In this document: positions 31,146 to 42,778 of the stretch, piece after piece
Numbering within the stretch: position 1 is the first letter of the stretch
Layout of the letters: every line of letters starts with the position of its first letter
From: Venturia oleaginea
Taxonomy: Eukaryota; Ascomycota; Dothideomycetes; Venturiales; Venturiaceae
Direction: 5' to 3'
Length of the DNA stretch: 64,000 nt
Assembly: GCA_013176395.1 (NCBI GenBank)
Contig: JABMLP010000022.1
Coordinates: 558,001 to 622,000, forward strand
Position numbers and translations under genes: made by a program
The notes under the pieces: generated by a model
Told to the model about the DNA's origin: nothing
Seen by the model: the letters and a program-made list of their open reading frames with translations, nothing else
Database searches by the model: none

Positions 31146-31466
31146 GTGAAACTCCGACCACCACCTCTAGCAGCACTCGGACTCTTCGTCCTCCCCGCCT
31201 ACGCAGACTGGGACTGCACCGCCCATACCGTCGACAAATTCGACCCCGCATACATACAATCCTACAAAACCTTCCAGGAAAGAACCTGCGGTCGAGGTGG
31301 CGGCACCTGGGTATTTACTTCAGACGAGTGCCATGTCTGGGGTTCCGGACCCAATATCCCTCAAGCATTTAATAAAAAGTATCATCCGTTTATTACCGCG
31401 GCTGGCAAGACCCAGATACAGATTCGGGTTTCTTATTCTTGTCATGTTCATAATGGGGTGCCTTAG
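31146..31466 (+). pseudogene. small secreted cysteine-containing protein, start codon apparently lost (GTG)
   Basis: 106 codons open to a stop. The start is typical of a signal peptide (KLRPPPLAALGLFVLPAYA, then DWDC), followed by a short mature part with four Cys (DWDC, ERTCGRG, SDECHVW, SYSCHVH). The position where ATG is expected reads GTG in the context CCACCAGTGAAACTC, and no in-frame ATG precedes it within the leader-like sequence. This suggests a formerly expressed secreted protein with a mutated initiator. Family not recognised. An unseen upstream exon is the alternative. Confidence 0.4.
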
Positions 31467-32322
31467 AAGGGGAGACGATAATTGGGAATGTGGAGGGATG
31501 GTGGGGAGGATCTGTTTGGAGGGTGTGGAGGATGTTGGAATAAGAAGCTGGAAAGAGTGAGGAAATGTTTTGGAAGCTGCTTTTTTCGCCTTTGTACTAA
31601 CGATGTTCAGCTCAGCCGCTTCTCTTGTGGACAGAATGGGATAAGGAGGGTTGTTACTCATGTCTGGCTTGAGTATCTTCAGGCTGCTTGGGTCTACTAT
31701 CCTTGTGTTCAGAGGTTCGTTTTGCTGAGGGTTGTGCTGATCAAACACCATTCGGGCGATCAAGGTCCTTAGATTTGTTGTGCTAGGAATTAGGAGAGGT
31801 GTGCTGACGGTAGGCAAGTGGAATTGGAGTGAGGTTGTGAAATGCTGGCATGTACCTAGTCGTTTTGAAGACGGATTGGAAGATGGGATATGATCTTGTT
31901 CATTAGTAGTCGGGAGGCACTGTCTCCATTAATCAATACCAAGTACTGAAGGTTAGCAAGGCATTCTCAACTCTGTTCGGGGCTACGGAGATGTCCCGGC
32001 ACCTTGGTAAAATATTTCCAAACTTCCAACAGCCGGTCATGGAAATGGAAAAAGCGTGGCGTGGCCCGCGATACTGCAAAGCTTTGGGGGAATAGAAGTT
32101 CCTCATCTATGTCCTGATATCATGACGAAAATGTGAAGCAAGCAGTTGTGGCGCTCGAATCGTTTCTCATGTCTCACACCCATTTCATGAACGCCCCTCT
32201 CGGGGCGCGTCATAGGGTTGCTGCTATTGAGTAGAACCCTCCACCACACATCAACGTTCTTGCTTCTTTCAATCATATCCACACACATGTATCTCTTTCT
32301 GGACCCTTTTGTGCACATTAAT
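31467..32322. other. intergenic
   Basis: No supportable gene; ORFs on both strands lack motifs. Confidence 0.45.
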
Positions 32323-32736
32323 TCATTGCCTCCGTGCCGTCAACATCTGTCGCCATCGACTTCCACGAGCTGAAGGTTCTGCTGCCGTATCCGATATGTC
32401 AGGGTCCAACTCCTCGATTTCTGAATCCTTTTCCAAGCTCGGTAGCACCCTTTCATAAGATGCCATGACTCCTGTCCATTGGTAGGAGCCGCGATAGCAG
32501 ACACGCGCGTCGACCATGTAGGCCGTTGGAGGGAGACACTCTGTTGGGCCTCGCCAGCCTGAGGAAGAGTTCATGTTCATGGGTGACGAATAAGCGCAAG
32601 GCGGTTGTCCCTGATCGCGCGGCATTGATAGCAGATTGGTCTTTGGGTAAGCGTTTTCGTAGCAGCGGTGGCGGCAAGGTTGTACGGTCGTAGTTTGGCA
32701 GTCGCATCGGTATCGCCACTTGCGCTCTTTGCACAT
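32323..32736 (-). CDS. hypothetical small protein, Cys-rich N-terminus
   Basis: 137 codons from an ATG. The first 30 residues (MCKERKWRYRCDCQTTTVQP, then CRHRCYE) hold five cysteines spaced like those in conserved but unnamed ascomycete proteins. The rest is polar, with an acidic stretch EELDPDISD and a basic end. No signal peptide or domain recognised. It could be a real small gene or a chance ORF. Confidence 0.4.
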   Translation of the reverse strand: MCKERKWRYRCDCQTTTVQPCRHRCYENAYPKTNLLSMPRDQGQPPCAYSSPMNMNSSSGWRGPTECLPPTAYMVDARVCYRGSYQWTGVMASYERVLPSLEKDSEIEELDPDISDTAAEPSARGSRWRQMLTARRQ

Positions 32737-32972
32737 TGTGAAATGGGATATATTGAAGTGATTTGAGACTCGTTTGCGAAGCTCCAGAGTCGAGGCATAT
32801 GTAGACGACCTTTGCTTTTAGACTTTTTGCCCAGCTGAGGAATGACGTCCATGTTTGCAAAGATTTGTCTTACAGCGTTCGAACATGTCTAGCGTGTGAC
32901 ATGTTCATGGCCGTATGCCGTATGCCGTATGGCAGGGGGAGCTGTCAAGTTCTTCAATAGTAAGTCCCTGTC

Positions 32973-33548
32973 TCAGCCGTCACCGTGGTCACCACCACAT
33001 ACCGTCTCTTCCGTTACAGCGTTGCCTTTGACCACGCGATCCTTCTTCCTTAGCTGTCTCTGAGCTCCAAAGGGATATCGCTTCTCAAAGCCGCAAGCTG
33101 AGCAGGTTACCACCATCACATCAGCACACGATTTGAGACCTCCGCGACTCTTGTTTTCCACCTTGTGATGGGCAGTTTGTCCAGGAATAAGGACTGATGA
33201 GCATCGTTTGCAGATTGATGTCTTCATTTCTCGCGAAACTCTCACGCTGACTTTTCGAGATACCGTCAGGATGTGTGAAGCAAGTCTACGGGAAAGTCCA
33301 AAGCCATCGGCGGGCTGTAGAGTCGTTGTTTGCTTGGTAGACTTGTCCTCTGGCTTTGTGGTTTTAGATGATTCAACGTCTACCGGCTGGTCTTTGTCCT
33401 GAGCGGTATTAACTTGTTGGATTTCTGGATCGTGTAATAGCTGTTTCGAAGCAAGATGTTGGGCGATTTGGTGGAGGAAAGCAATACGCGAGTAGCAGTG
33501 CCGGTTCTGCACGCGCTTCACGCCGTTCCCAGCCTTCGCTTTTGCCAT
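32973..33548 (-). CDS. RNase P/MRP subunit, Rpr2/Rpp21/Snm1 family
   Basis: 191 residues from Met 33548 (MAKAKAGNGV); an upstream in-frame Met at 33590 is less likely because the family starts with a short basic sequence before the helix NRHCYSRIAFLHQIAQHL. The C-terminal half has the zinc ribbon: KTSICKRCSSVLIPG and, later, VTCSACGFEKRYPFG, two CX2C pairs. The family binds RNase P or MRP RNA and helps process the 5' ends of pre-tRNAs or rRNA precursors in the nucleus. It is divergent from SUB2, with 353 bp between start codons. Rpr2 versus Snm1 cannot be separated here. Confidence 0.85.
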   Translation of the reverse strand: MAKAKAGNGVKRVQNRHCYSRIAFLHQIAQHLASKQLLHDPEIQQVNTAQDKDQPVDVESSKTTKPEDKSTKQTTTLQPADGFGLSRRLASHILTVSRKVSVRVSREMKTSICKRCSSVLIPGQTAHHKVENKSRGGLKSCADVMVVTCSACGFEKRYPFGAQRQLRKKDRVVKGNAVTEETVCGGDHGDG

Positions 33549-33901
33549 GGGGATTGTGAATGGAAAGTGGAAGAAGTGAGGGAAAATCAAAGTGGATGGC
33601 TAGGTTTCATGAAAGATAAACACGTGATTCAGAGAGAGCCGCATCCGTTGAAAGGATCGCTTTGTATTTCGTTCGCTTTCTTCTCCCTTTCACCAGGCTT
33701 AACTACCAACAAGCATCCCCACATCTACTACTTATACACCCCAAAGCCTCACTTGCAGTGCAATCCTCTTGCACTCTCCCCTCTCCGGCGCCCATCGCAC
33801 TTGACTTCCACGCGTCGAGAACTTCCCCCGCCTGCGCATAGCAGCAACACAACAACAACCTGCAACACTCACAACCACCGCGCTCTCACAACCCATCCAC
33901 C

Positions 33902-35741
33902 ATGTCTAACGAAGAGGATCTCATCGATTACTCTGATGAGGAGCTTCAGACCAACGACCCTGTCGCTACTGGCGCTGCTGCCAACGGCGGCGACAAGAAG
34001 GGTGACCTGACCGTTTCCGGAGGAACCACTGCCAAAGGCAGTTATGCCGGCGTGCATGCCCAAAGCTTCGAGGACTTCCTGCTAAAGCCTGAACTCATTC
34101 GCGCCATCACTGATTGCGGTTTCGAACATCCATCGGAGGGTTAGTCAAAACATAATATTCTTCACTCCTCCAAGATCATCAACGAGCGTCCGTCCATCTC
34201 CGCATCCAGAAGCCGCAGAAACATATATAGAAGTCGTTCAGGGAAGAAATCAGAAAGACGAAGGATAACGCGCATCGCAGGACTGTACTCTACACCCATG
34301 GCGCACCTACAAGGCCGCTTTGCATGGACTGGCAGTCTATCATCACGTCCTTTTATTGTCTTTGGGCATTACTTGTTGAAGTGGTAGACTGCAGGGGTGG
34401 CCAGGCATGGGTCATGAACATACAAGAGGATTGCGGCGTGGAATACACAACACACATTTGGTGGAATGCGCTTTGTGGAATGGATGGATGGACGCACGCT
34501 CGATCTTCTGCACTTCACGAACAACTTTGGAACGATATCTGACATCTACGACCATTACAGTTCAGGGCGTTTGCATTCCTCAGGCAATTCTTGGAACCGA
34601 TGTCATCTGCCAGGCCAAGTCAGGTCTAGGTAAGACAGCCGTCTTCGTCCTGGCCAGCTTGCAACAAATCGAGCCAATCCAGGGCGAAACCTCCGTACTT
34701 GTCATGTGCCACACTCGCGAGTTGGCTTACCAGATTCGTGCCGAGTACCAGCGATTCGGAAAGTATATGCCAAATGTCAAGACTGGTGTTTTCTACGGTG
34801 GTACTCCCATCCAAAAGGACATCGAGCTCCTCAACGGCAAGGACCATCCACATATCATCGTCGCCACCCCCGGTCGTCTCAATGCTCTCGTCCGCGATAA
34901 GAAGCTGAAACTCGGCAGCATCCGTCAGTTCATTCTTGACGAGTGTGACAAGATGCTCGACCAGCTCGGTAAGACACCCGTGTCCCACCTTCTCGGACTG
35001 CTCCTTACCACTTTGTAGACATGCGTCGCGATGTCCAAGAGATTTACCGATCCACACCTACCCAGAAGCAGGTTATGATGTTCAGCGCCACCTTGGCCCA
35101 GGATATTCGACCAATCTGCAAGAAATTCATGCAGTCGCCTTTGGAGATCTACGTCGACGACGAGGCCAAGCTTACCCTCCACGGTCTTCAGCAATACTAC
35201 ATCAAGCTATCAGAGGGCGAGAAGAACCGAAAGCTGAATGACCTTCTTGACAAGCTCGAGTTCAACCAGGTCATCATCTTCGTCAAGAACACCATCCGTG
35301 CCACCGAACTCGACAAGTTGCTACGCGAATGCAATTTCCCCAGCATTGCGGTTCATTCTGGAATCAGCCAAGAAGAGCGGTACGTTCACAATCGCACCTA
35401 ATCATTAATGCAAATGCTAAGTTTTCCACAGTATCAAGCGTTACAAGGAGTTCAAAGACTTTAACAAGCGTATCTGTGTCGCTACTGACGTCTTTGGACG
35501 TGGTATCGATATCGAGAAGATCAACTTGGCTATCAACTACGATCTTCCAAAGGACGCCGATTCGTACTTGCATCGTGTCGGTCGCGCCGGTCGTTTCGGT
35601 ACCAAGGGTCTCAGTATTTCATTCGTCAGCACCACCGAGGATGAAGAGGTGATGAAGCAAATCGAGAAGCGCTTCGAAGTTGCGGTGCCCGAATTCCCCA
35701 AGGACGGCATTGACTCTTCTTCCTATATGGCTGGACAGTAG
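33902..35741 (+). CDS. SUB2: ATP-dependent RNA helicase SUB2 (UAP56/DDX39)
   Basis: A DECD-box helicase of spliceosome assembly and TREX-mediated mRNA export. Model: join(33902..34139, 34561..34968, 35019..35379, 35432..35741), 438 residues, the usual length. Motifs: [15 protein letters not shown] start, Q-motif region GFEHPSE, motif [10 protein letters not shown], motif Ia [14 protein letters not shown], motif [10 protein letters not shown] (DECD, diagnostic of SUB2), motif [25 protein letters not shown], motif [12 protein letters not shown], and DSSSYM near the end. The first intron (34140-34560) is 421 nt, much longer than any other intact intron here, and interrupts the Q-motif region. 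No lesions. Confidence 0.97.
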
Positions 35742-36175
35742 GGGCGACATGAATGGATGTTTCCATGTACAACTGTTATTTGTAGGCTCGCACGAAACGT
35801 GGACCACCTTCGCGAGAACAGGGAGCGAAAGTGTTGGTCTGAGTTTGGAAGCGCAACAGATTGAGCAGCAAGCGCCGGTAAAAGTGGTCAATGGTGTGTC
35901 CATAGGTTACCTGTGTTTCTGCTTTCACTTTCAATATCAAAATGGCTGCCAGTGGAGATAGGACTGGGCTTGGCTGGCGTACATATGGGCAATCTGGCAG
36001 GTCAAATTCAATGATTCTACTCCTTCACACTTTGGCTTTTTCCATTGTGCTTGTTAATGAATATTCTTTCTCGTGTGTTTGAATTGCTGTAGTTTGCGTG
36101 CGGCCTACATGCTCTCGAGTGAAGCCGTCAATACACTAACTACTCACCTCAGTGCTCCGGCTCGATTACCTCCCC
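35742..36175. other. intergenic between convergent genes
   Basis: 3' flanks of SUB2 and the SDR gene; nothing else seen. Confidence 0.6.
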
Positions 36176-37192
36176 TTAGAAATGCTGTCCAACAATCTCG
36201 TTGCTCAAATTCCATAGCTTCTCCGCTAATACTTTATCCGTGGCCTCGTGTCTGATCTCCCCCGGCGTCGCCAACCTACAGTCAAGAAGATACGCCCCAT
36301 TCCGCTCCGCAATACCCCGATCAAAGGCCGCAAAAACATACGTACCCGTCCCCTCCGAAACACTCTTCATCTCCTCATCACCTTCTTCGGCCTCGAAATT
36401 CCCAAGCTCCCTGTCCAAAGAAGGTATCGCTGCTATATCTTCTGCATCGAGGTGTCTGCCCAGATGAGTCGTGATACTGCCTGGGTGTAGCGAGAAGGAT
36501 GTCAGGCCTTTCGAGCCGTAGCGGTCGGCTAGGGATACGGAGAAGAGTATGTTTGATGTTTTTGCTTGTCCGTAGGCTTGCCATTTTTTGTAGGTTTTTC
36601 CTGCCTTTGATGGGGGGTTGGTTAGGTGGGTGGAGGAAGGGGAGGGAGGAAAACTCACTGCGAACCCTACGTCCTCGAATCGCACGCCGCTGAACCTGTG
36701 TCCCGCGCTTGAAACGTTAATAACCCTCCCCTTTACATTTAAAATCTTCCTCAAAATCGCGTTCGTGAATAAAAAATGGCCGATATGATTCGTCCCGAAT
36801 TGGGATTCAAGTCCATCCAACGTTTTGGTATAAGGGCAAGCCATCACGGCGGCCGAATTAACAAGGACATTTATATCCTCTTCGTACGCCAGGACTTCCT
36901 TCGCTGCTGCCCATACTTGCTTCTGATTACCTAGATCTAACACGAGATTTCGGGTGGGCACGTCTGGATGTGATTTTGCGAGCAAGTCGGCCGTTTGTTG
37001 GATTTTGGATGGGGAGCGGGCGGCGAGGATTAGGAGGCGGGGTTTTTGGGAGGCGATTGTGTGGAGGAAGTGGGCGGCTAGACTTCCGGGGGAGATGCCG
37101 GTTGTGAGTATTACTTTGTTTTTTATTTGGGGGCCGTAGAGGGGGGATAGTTCTTCTGCTGTTGATTTTGGGGAGGGGGTTGGGAAGGACAT
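36176..37192 (-). CDS. short-chain dehydrogenase/reductase (retinol dehydrogenase/WWOX-like)
   Basis: Model: complement(join(36176..36604, 36659..37192)), 320 residues. The 54-nt intron is a multiple of three and has no stop, so an unspliced reading is also open, but GTGAGT, CTAAC and the acceptor argue for splicing. Rossmann fold: VILTTGISPGSLAAHF (dinucleotide motif TGxxxGxL), NVLVNSAAVMA (NAG-like strand), VINVSSAGH with the catalytic Ser, and YGQAKTSN with the catalytic Tyr and Lys. This is the classical NAD(P)-dependent oxidoreductase set; the substrate cannot be inferred. Single gene, no obvious cluster. Confidence 0.9.
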   Translation of the reverse strand: MSFPTPSPKSTAEELSPLYGPQIKNKVILTTGISPGSLAAHFLHTIASQKPRLLILAARSPSKIQQTADLLAKSHPDVPTRNLVLDLGNQKQVWAAAKEVLAYEEDINVLVNSAAVMACPYTKTLDGLESQFGTNHIGHFLFTNAILRKILNVKGRVINVSSAGHRFSGVRFEDVGFAVSFPPSPSSTHLTNPPSKAGKTYKKWQAYGQAKTSNILFSVSLADRYGSKGLTSFSLHPGSITTHLGRHLDAEDIAAIPSLDRELGNFEAEEGDEEMKSVSEGTGTYVFAAFDRGIAERNGAYLLDCRLATPGEIRHEATDKVLAEKLWNLSNEIVGQHF

Positions 37193-37613
37193 GGTGAGAT
37201 ATGAGGTGTATTGTGGTGGATGTTGTTGTGGGTGGTTCTGGTGGGATGCTTCATTTTATGGTTGTCGATATCTCTTGATCATTAATTCTGTGGGCGGATG
37301 GTATCATTTCTCTTTGGAGGTTAATGCGCTTGCAGTCCCCATGAAGCCTGTCCAAACTTCAAGAACTGCGTCGGCGGGGTTCACATCCATAACATGGCCT
37401 CCGATGAATTATCCAGGCCGGAGCATTTTGGACGTGGATTGGCGTGGCCACACGGTTTGTTTCATCTGTGATTCGAGATTGATACAGAAAAACTTGTGGT
37501 GATACCAACACTTGAAGTCGCTTGGAATTTATGAATATCAATCTTGAATTAGCGTAGGTTGAGCACAAACGGAGGCTAATGCTAGGAGGTAATGGCGTGC
37601 GTTAAGATAGCTT
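37193..37613. other. intergenic
   Basis: 5' flank of the SDR gene up to the Tc1-type element; nothing else seen. Confidence 0.55.
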
Positions 37614-39015
37614 CACGGGTTGGCCAGAATTGACGGCGCACAGACCGCCTCAATATGTGATTTTAGAGTAATGTACAGATATCACCACAAAGCGCTTTGA
37701 ATTCGCACTTGAGGCTGCTCAATAATTGATCTACAGCGCTGGGGCATCTCCCTCATGCGGTCACGAATTTGTTTAAGTGTAATACGGTCCCATTCTGCCT
37801 GAATATCTGCCTTGAATTGGGCCACCGTTGTCCACTTTCTACCAACCAATCTACCCTTCATGATGTTCCAACAAGCTTCTATAGGGTTCAAATCTGGTGA
37901 CTCTGGAGGGTGGGTGAGTGATAAGAGATCTGCTTCGCGTTTAAGGAGGGCTGGAGGTGAGTTTAGTGAGTTGATTCCGTGCGATGGATCGCCATCCTCC
38001 TGTAGCCAGTATCTGCACTTGTGCTTTGCCTCCAAGTCCTGTATAGCCTTAATATGTTGTGGCAGTATCTTTTCAGCGTAAAAGACATGCGACATGCAGT
38101 TTCCTTTTGGTGTAGCATCCTGTTTTGCCTTCCAGTCATCGTAGACCTTGCAGCGCTCTGCAAAGGCAGTATCCAGCTCGTACTTGAGTTGCTTAGGCTT
38201 GGTAGGAGCCCGCTGCTTCTCTGAGGGCTCAACAGGATCTTTGTAGAATATGAGGCTACCTTTGTGGTTGTAGTTGACTCCGCCGGCGACGTGGATTGTG
38301 ATGTCTAAACCTGTGCCTTTGACTCATTTATAGACCTTTCTTGCCCGGGTTTACGTAGCTCGTACTCGGGCTCTTCCATCAGCTGCTTTGACTGGAAGTG
38401 AGCCTCGTCTGTGAACCAAATGCGAGACCAAAAGCCTGAAATCGTGGCGGTGAGGTGTTCTTGGCCGTACTGACGGCGGAGGGCTTGATTCTTTTTGCTA
38501 ATCCTCTTTTGAAACTTCTTTTTGAATCGTTTGGCTCCTATCTGATTGGCGTGGCGACGTAAAGTTCGTGGTGCGGCTTCCAAATTGAGTTCTTCGACTT
38601 GATCTCGGTAGCCCATCTCGTGTGTTGGGTCATCTTGGTCAATTATCTTCTCTAAATCAGAGGCAGATACCAAGCTTTTTCTTCCTAAGATAGAACTCCT
38701 CTTTCTTATTGTTCTAAGCGCTTTATTGCCCCAATCTTCTCGGTTTTTCCGCCATCTACGGCCGGTGGGAGTTGGGATGTTGATTCCAGGAAGGTGGCAA
38801 ATAGATCTAAAGCTAGAGGAGGGACTAGCGGAGTCAAGGGCTTGAAAAAATCGATTTCGCTTCACGGTATCATATTCTCGACGATCAGTCTTTGGTAGCT
38901 TCTTTTTCGGCGTTGTGGGAGCCATAATGTGGTGGTTTATATGGAATCTACGTATTGTTTTAGAGATCGGATGAAGGTCAGGGGTCTGTGCGCCGTCAAT
39001 TCCGGCCAACCCGTG
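37614..39015 (-). mobile_element. Tc1/mariner-type transposon, broken
   Basis: About 1.4 kb bounded by inverted copies starting CACGGGTTGGCC and continuing through AATTGACGGCGCACAGACC, with one mismatch in about 33 bp. The outermost bases and the TA duplication are unclear, so the ends may extend a few bases further. It contains one frameshifted transposase gene. Its right end is 92 bp upstream of the RIT1 start codon. Confidence 0.88.
37682..38925 (-). pseudogene. Tc1-type transposase (DDE_3), frameshifted
   Basis: Two frames together cover the family. The first (ATG 38925 to a stop at 38305) carries the N-terminal helix-turn-helix region and the first catalytic block IWFTDEAHF. The second runs from about 38310 to 37682 and carries VAGGVNYNHKGSLIFY, the second block LQEDGDPSHG and the third, SPDLNPIEACWN. 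Near 38320-38335 the frame changes, and the second frame also has a TGA just before it becomes recognisable, so at least two lesions separate the halves. Inactive as read. Confidence 0.9.
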
Positions 39016-39107
39016 CTTGGTGTAGCTTATTACTAATCATCAACGCTTTCAATCTCTCACCTAAATTTTCTGCAACCTTAGACAACCTCAAGATCCTCAT
39101 TTCCACA

Positions 39108-41135
39108 ATGACAAAACTGATCCAAACATCTGACATTATATTTCCAGAGCTTGCCACCAATTTCTCCTCAACCCTCGCATCTCTCAAACGAATTACGCTC
39201 TCCATTTCCAACCGCCTCAGCTCAATTTCCGACGACGCAGAATTTGTGTGCCGGGTCGCAGATGCATATGGCTTGCCCTTGGTTGCGAATGAGCGATGTG
39301 GAAGTTGGTATATCCCGCTGGAACGGAAGAGAGCTAGTGCATATTTCAAAAGCACGGATGGCCACAATGGAGAATGGTCGATGAGCTTGAGGCGACTCAA
39401 TACTCAAGTAATCGAGGTCATAAACAAGGAGTATGGGTGCATTATTGTAGACTCGACGCGAAGGGGAAAGAGTGGGTGAACTCCGGATGCTTTTCGGGGA
39501 CACAATTGTGCTAATAGAATTCACAAGGTATGCCTGATGCACTATCAAAGACTGTGCCTATTTGGTGCGCTGTATGGAATCGTGTCCTATTCCCAGAAGT
39601 ATCAGAGGGCCATACATTGCATACGCCACCTCAGTGCGTTTCTCCCTCAGAGCATGCTCAGATCGAGCGAAGATTGGACGGCTTCGTTTGCAAAATCAAA
39701 GAGCTTGATCTGGATCTCACCGACCTGAGGAAGAAGATAACCAAGCCCATGCGACCAATGTGGACCACTCGAGACAGCAGTGTTTTAGAAGAGCGCCCTA
39801 CTTTCGAAGGCTTTCACCCGGTTATCCTCTGCACCGCGAGTCGTAGAGTCCATGGCACTGAAGTGTCTGAAGGCGGCTATATTCAAGGTGCGGGAGATGA
39901 TAGCGAAGGGTGGTCCCACGGCCTCACTTCAAGCATCTTCTGGAAGCATAAGGATATGCTAATGTCTACCAACGAACAAGATTTGCGAGATACGATTGCA
40001 GCATTGGTAGGCGCAGAAAATGCGACCGTCTCTGTGTCGGAATTAATCGTGATCAAGCCGACGAATTGGCTATTTGCCGGTCAAATCCAAGCCTTGAACG
40101 TTTCAGCCTTGCAAAACGTAGATGGGCTCATTACCTGCGCCCAGAAAAGCCAGATGGCTCAGCTACCTGTGGTAGTGAGTGATCATCTTCATCTGGAATG
40201 CAGAGAGAGGAAACTTGGAAGCCGCGATCTTCGTAAAGAACTCAGTAAGCTAGTGACTTTCATGGGCCAATTGAAATCACCAAAACACTTGCTCGTGTGT
40301 TGCCCGACAGGCAAAGACTTGAGTATTGGCATCCTCTTAGCCATCCTCTGTCTGTATACAGATGAACAAGGTAGGTGACTTACACTTTATGTATAGAGCA
40401 TACTTAACTACCTCAACAGGAAATTTTACTGTGCAAGCTGCTCCACGAACTATGAGCAAGACCATGATCAAACAACGCACAAGCTCTATCATGACGAGCT
40501 TTCCTAGTGCCTCACCCTCTCGAGCAACTCTACAGTCCGTCAACGATTTTCTGCTTACTTCTGTTCCCGCGGCTGTAGAGATTCCGGAGTGGATGCACGA
40601 CCGTCAGAACAAACTCGGCTATATCTTAACCTTGTTTGATTCTCTGGACGGAAGATGGGCTCTGAAACGAGAGATTGCTAATTACCGCGACGATGGTCTC
40701 GCTGGAACAGTGACAGGTTCAGCAACGTTCGAGAGACGCGATCCAACATCTTCAGACACGGCAGCAGAATATCTCTACGTCGAGAATGGAGAGTTCACCA
40801 CGACAAATGGTATGGTGTTGCAGGCTACTCGTCGCTGGATTTGGAGATACCACGACAGCTCTGCGACTGAGGCACCGATCAGTGTGCACTTTGTCAAAGC
40901 AGATGGTGAGACGGAGGACTATGTCTACAATATGCTCAGCTTCTCTCCAAAAGATGGGGTTGAAAGGGCAAGTGGAGGGCTTGTCCTCAAAGTGAAAGCT
41001 GAACATCCATGTGGATCAGACTTCTACGTGTCGTCGTATGAATTCGATATGGCAATGAGCAGGTTTGAGGTCCTGCATGAAGTTAAAGGACCCTCAAAGA
41101 ACTATATATCGCGCAATACATATACCAAGCCTTGA
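39108..41135 (+). CDS. RIT1: initiator tRNA phosphoribosyltransferase (Rit1) fused to a C-terminal DUF6314-like domain
   Basis: Rit1 adds 2'-O-ribosyl phosphate to A64 of initiator tRNA-Met, keeping it out of elongation. Model: join(39108..39471, 39528..40370, 40420..41135), 640 residues; all junctions keep frame. N-terminal Rit1 motifs: YFKSTDGHNGEWSMSLRRLN, GCIIVDSTRRGKSMPDALSK, IWCAVWNRVLFPE; then a C-terminal Rit1 phosphatase-like part with LLVCCPTGKDLSIGI and NPSRATLQ-like SPSRATLQSVNDFLL. After about residue 455 a separate domain begins: LDGRWALKREIANYRDDG, TGSATFERR, ISVHFVKADG, HPCGSDFYVSSYEFD, VKGPSKNYISRNTYTKP, matching a DUF6314-type lipocalin-like fold. The extension is in frame with no stop, so it is a fusion as read. 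A Tc1 element ends 92 bp upstream. Confidence 0.9.
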
Positions 41136-42778
41136 ATGTATGTATGCTTAGTACGAATACTGTTCGCGGTCGATCGCAGATGGACGAGTCCAGACTCATC
41201 CCTGGACAAAGGAGCATGTTCAAGAACCCACGTCAAGTCCATACCCGTTTGAAGCATCCAAGGAACACCTCTTCTGTTAACCTGACCCAAATCATCTGCA
41301 TTCGAGTAGCCGACTTACAGGCATCGGTGAAAGAATGGATACTTTATCTAGATTCTAGATGTTCAGTGTGTTGAGGCGATGTGAGGGCTTAAGACGGCGG
41401 GCGTAGGAGGTAGGTACTATAGCGACGCGAATGCGAGTTCGCGCACATGTTGGGACATGAATCGAACTGGTTGTATGGCTGCCAGAGGAAGAAAAGCTTG
41501 ATGATCAAGCTGGAAATGGTTCTGATTCGCGCTGAAATGACCGACCTACAGTTCCAACAGTCTGGTCAGTGATTGAGGTTGGAGGTGGGGAGTTTAGTGG
41601 GTGTTGGCATTCTCTTACTGCTTTGGGAATGGTACAAAAGAAGGTCAGCGCTTAACCAACCACTCGGCGTCCTTTGCACTCATCACAATCGTTTGCATCT
41701 GTGGCACAACATGACTCTCTTTATTTTAACTCGTTTTCCGCTGCCGGATTATTCTGTGTCTCATGTGCCAGCGAGCAGTATGCAGTTTGTGACTCAGAAC
41801 CTGTTCGACCAGAAATCGTTACTCGGATTGCCCTGTCTCGGACGAGGTCGCGAAATCTGCTTCCACTGACAGTATTGCCCGCAATCGCGAGATACACCGC
41901 TGAGGAGAAGGTGGAGTAGATTCTGGAAGAGAAGAACTCTCCCCTTGCTTCGATTGCTTGGAGCTTTCATATCGGCTAGCAACATCTGGTCCATTACTGG
42001 AGTCGACAAAGATGGCGTGCAGCAATCCTAGTGACCCTCCATCGGTTCGCCTGTAGGCATACTGGTGACCGCAAGAGAGGCCCGTTTTGCGACCGCCGCA
42101 CCAACGCCATGCGGTTCCCATACGGCCGCCACCAACAGCACATTCGAAAGCGTACCTGTGGCTTCAGACCAATGTCGCGTCCCGCCCGACCGCTGGAGAG
42201 TTCCGTAAACTTTGTGGGTCTTCCCCAATGTGATCTCGGCAAGCGCAGGTCATGAGCCTCGTTAAAGGCAGAAATAAACAGGGGCTTGGTGAATTACGAC
42301 CGACGGGTCCTATAAGAAGGCTGATCAACAAAAGGGACATGGAGTTGAACGGGGACTACCAATAGCGTCGATTTAGCACGTCTGCCATAGGCTGGCCGCG
42401 GTTGGACCTTGCGTCTATTCGTCGTGCGCATGGCTGGTCCTTAGGTAGCTCGCCGTTATCGTGACTTGCTATTCTTTCTTGCTCCTCATATCTCTTTTCT
42501 AGCATCGTCTATCTTCGAGCAAAAGCGCCTATGTAGAGACTTGGAATTTTCCTGTGGACATTACACGACGCTCCACAGCAGGCCCCCGCAGGTCTCGGCA
42601 GGTGGAGGTTACACGAAGAAAGAAGGATACTTGGGTCTTGGGATTTCTTCATTTCTGAATCCTCGATTGTGGGGAAATTCTGGAACATCCAACACAGAAA
42701 GAGCTTGTTGATAATTGGGAATCGATTGGCACTACCTTGGTCAAGTAGGGCTAGGATTTGAATTGAAGAAGAGCAAAG
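41136..42778. other. intergenic, 1.6 kb
   Basis: No supportable gene; ORFs are short and without motifs. Confidence 0.5.

Noticed and set aside
31320..31817. 165-codon minus-strand ORF overlapping the secreted-protein remnant
   Set aside because: No motif, and it overlaps the better signal-peptide ORF.
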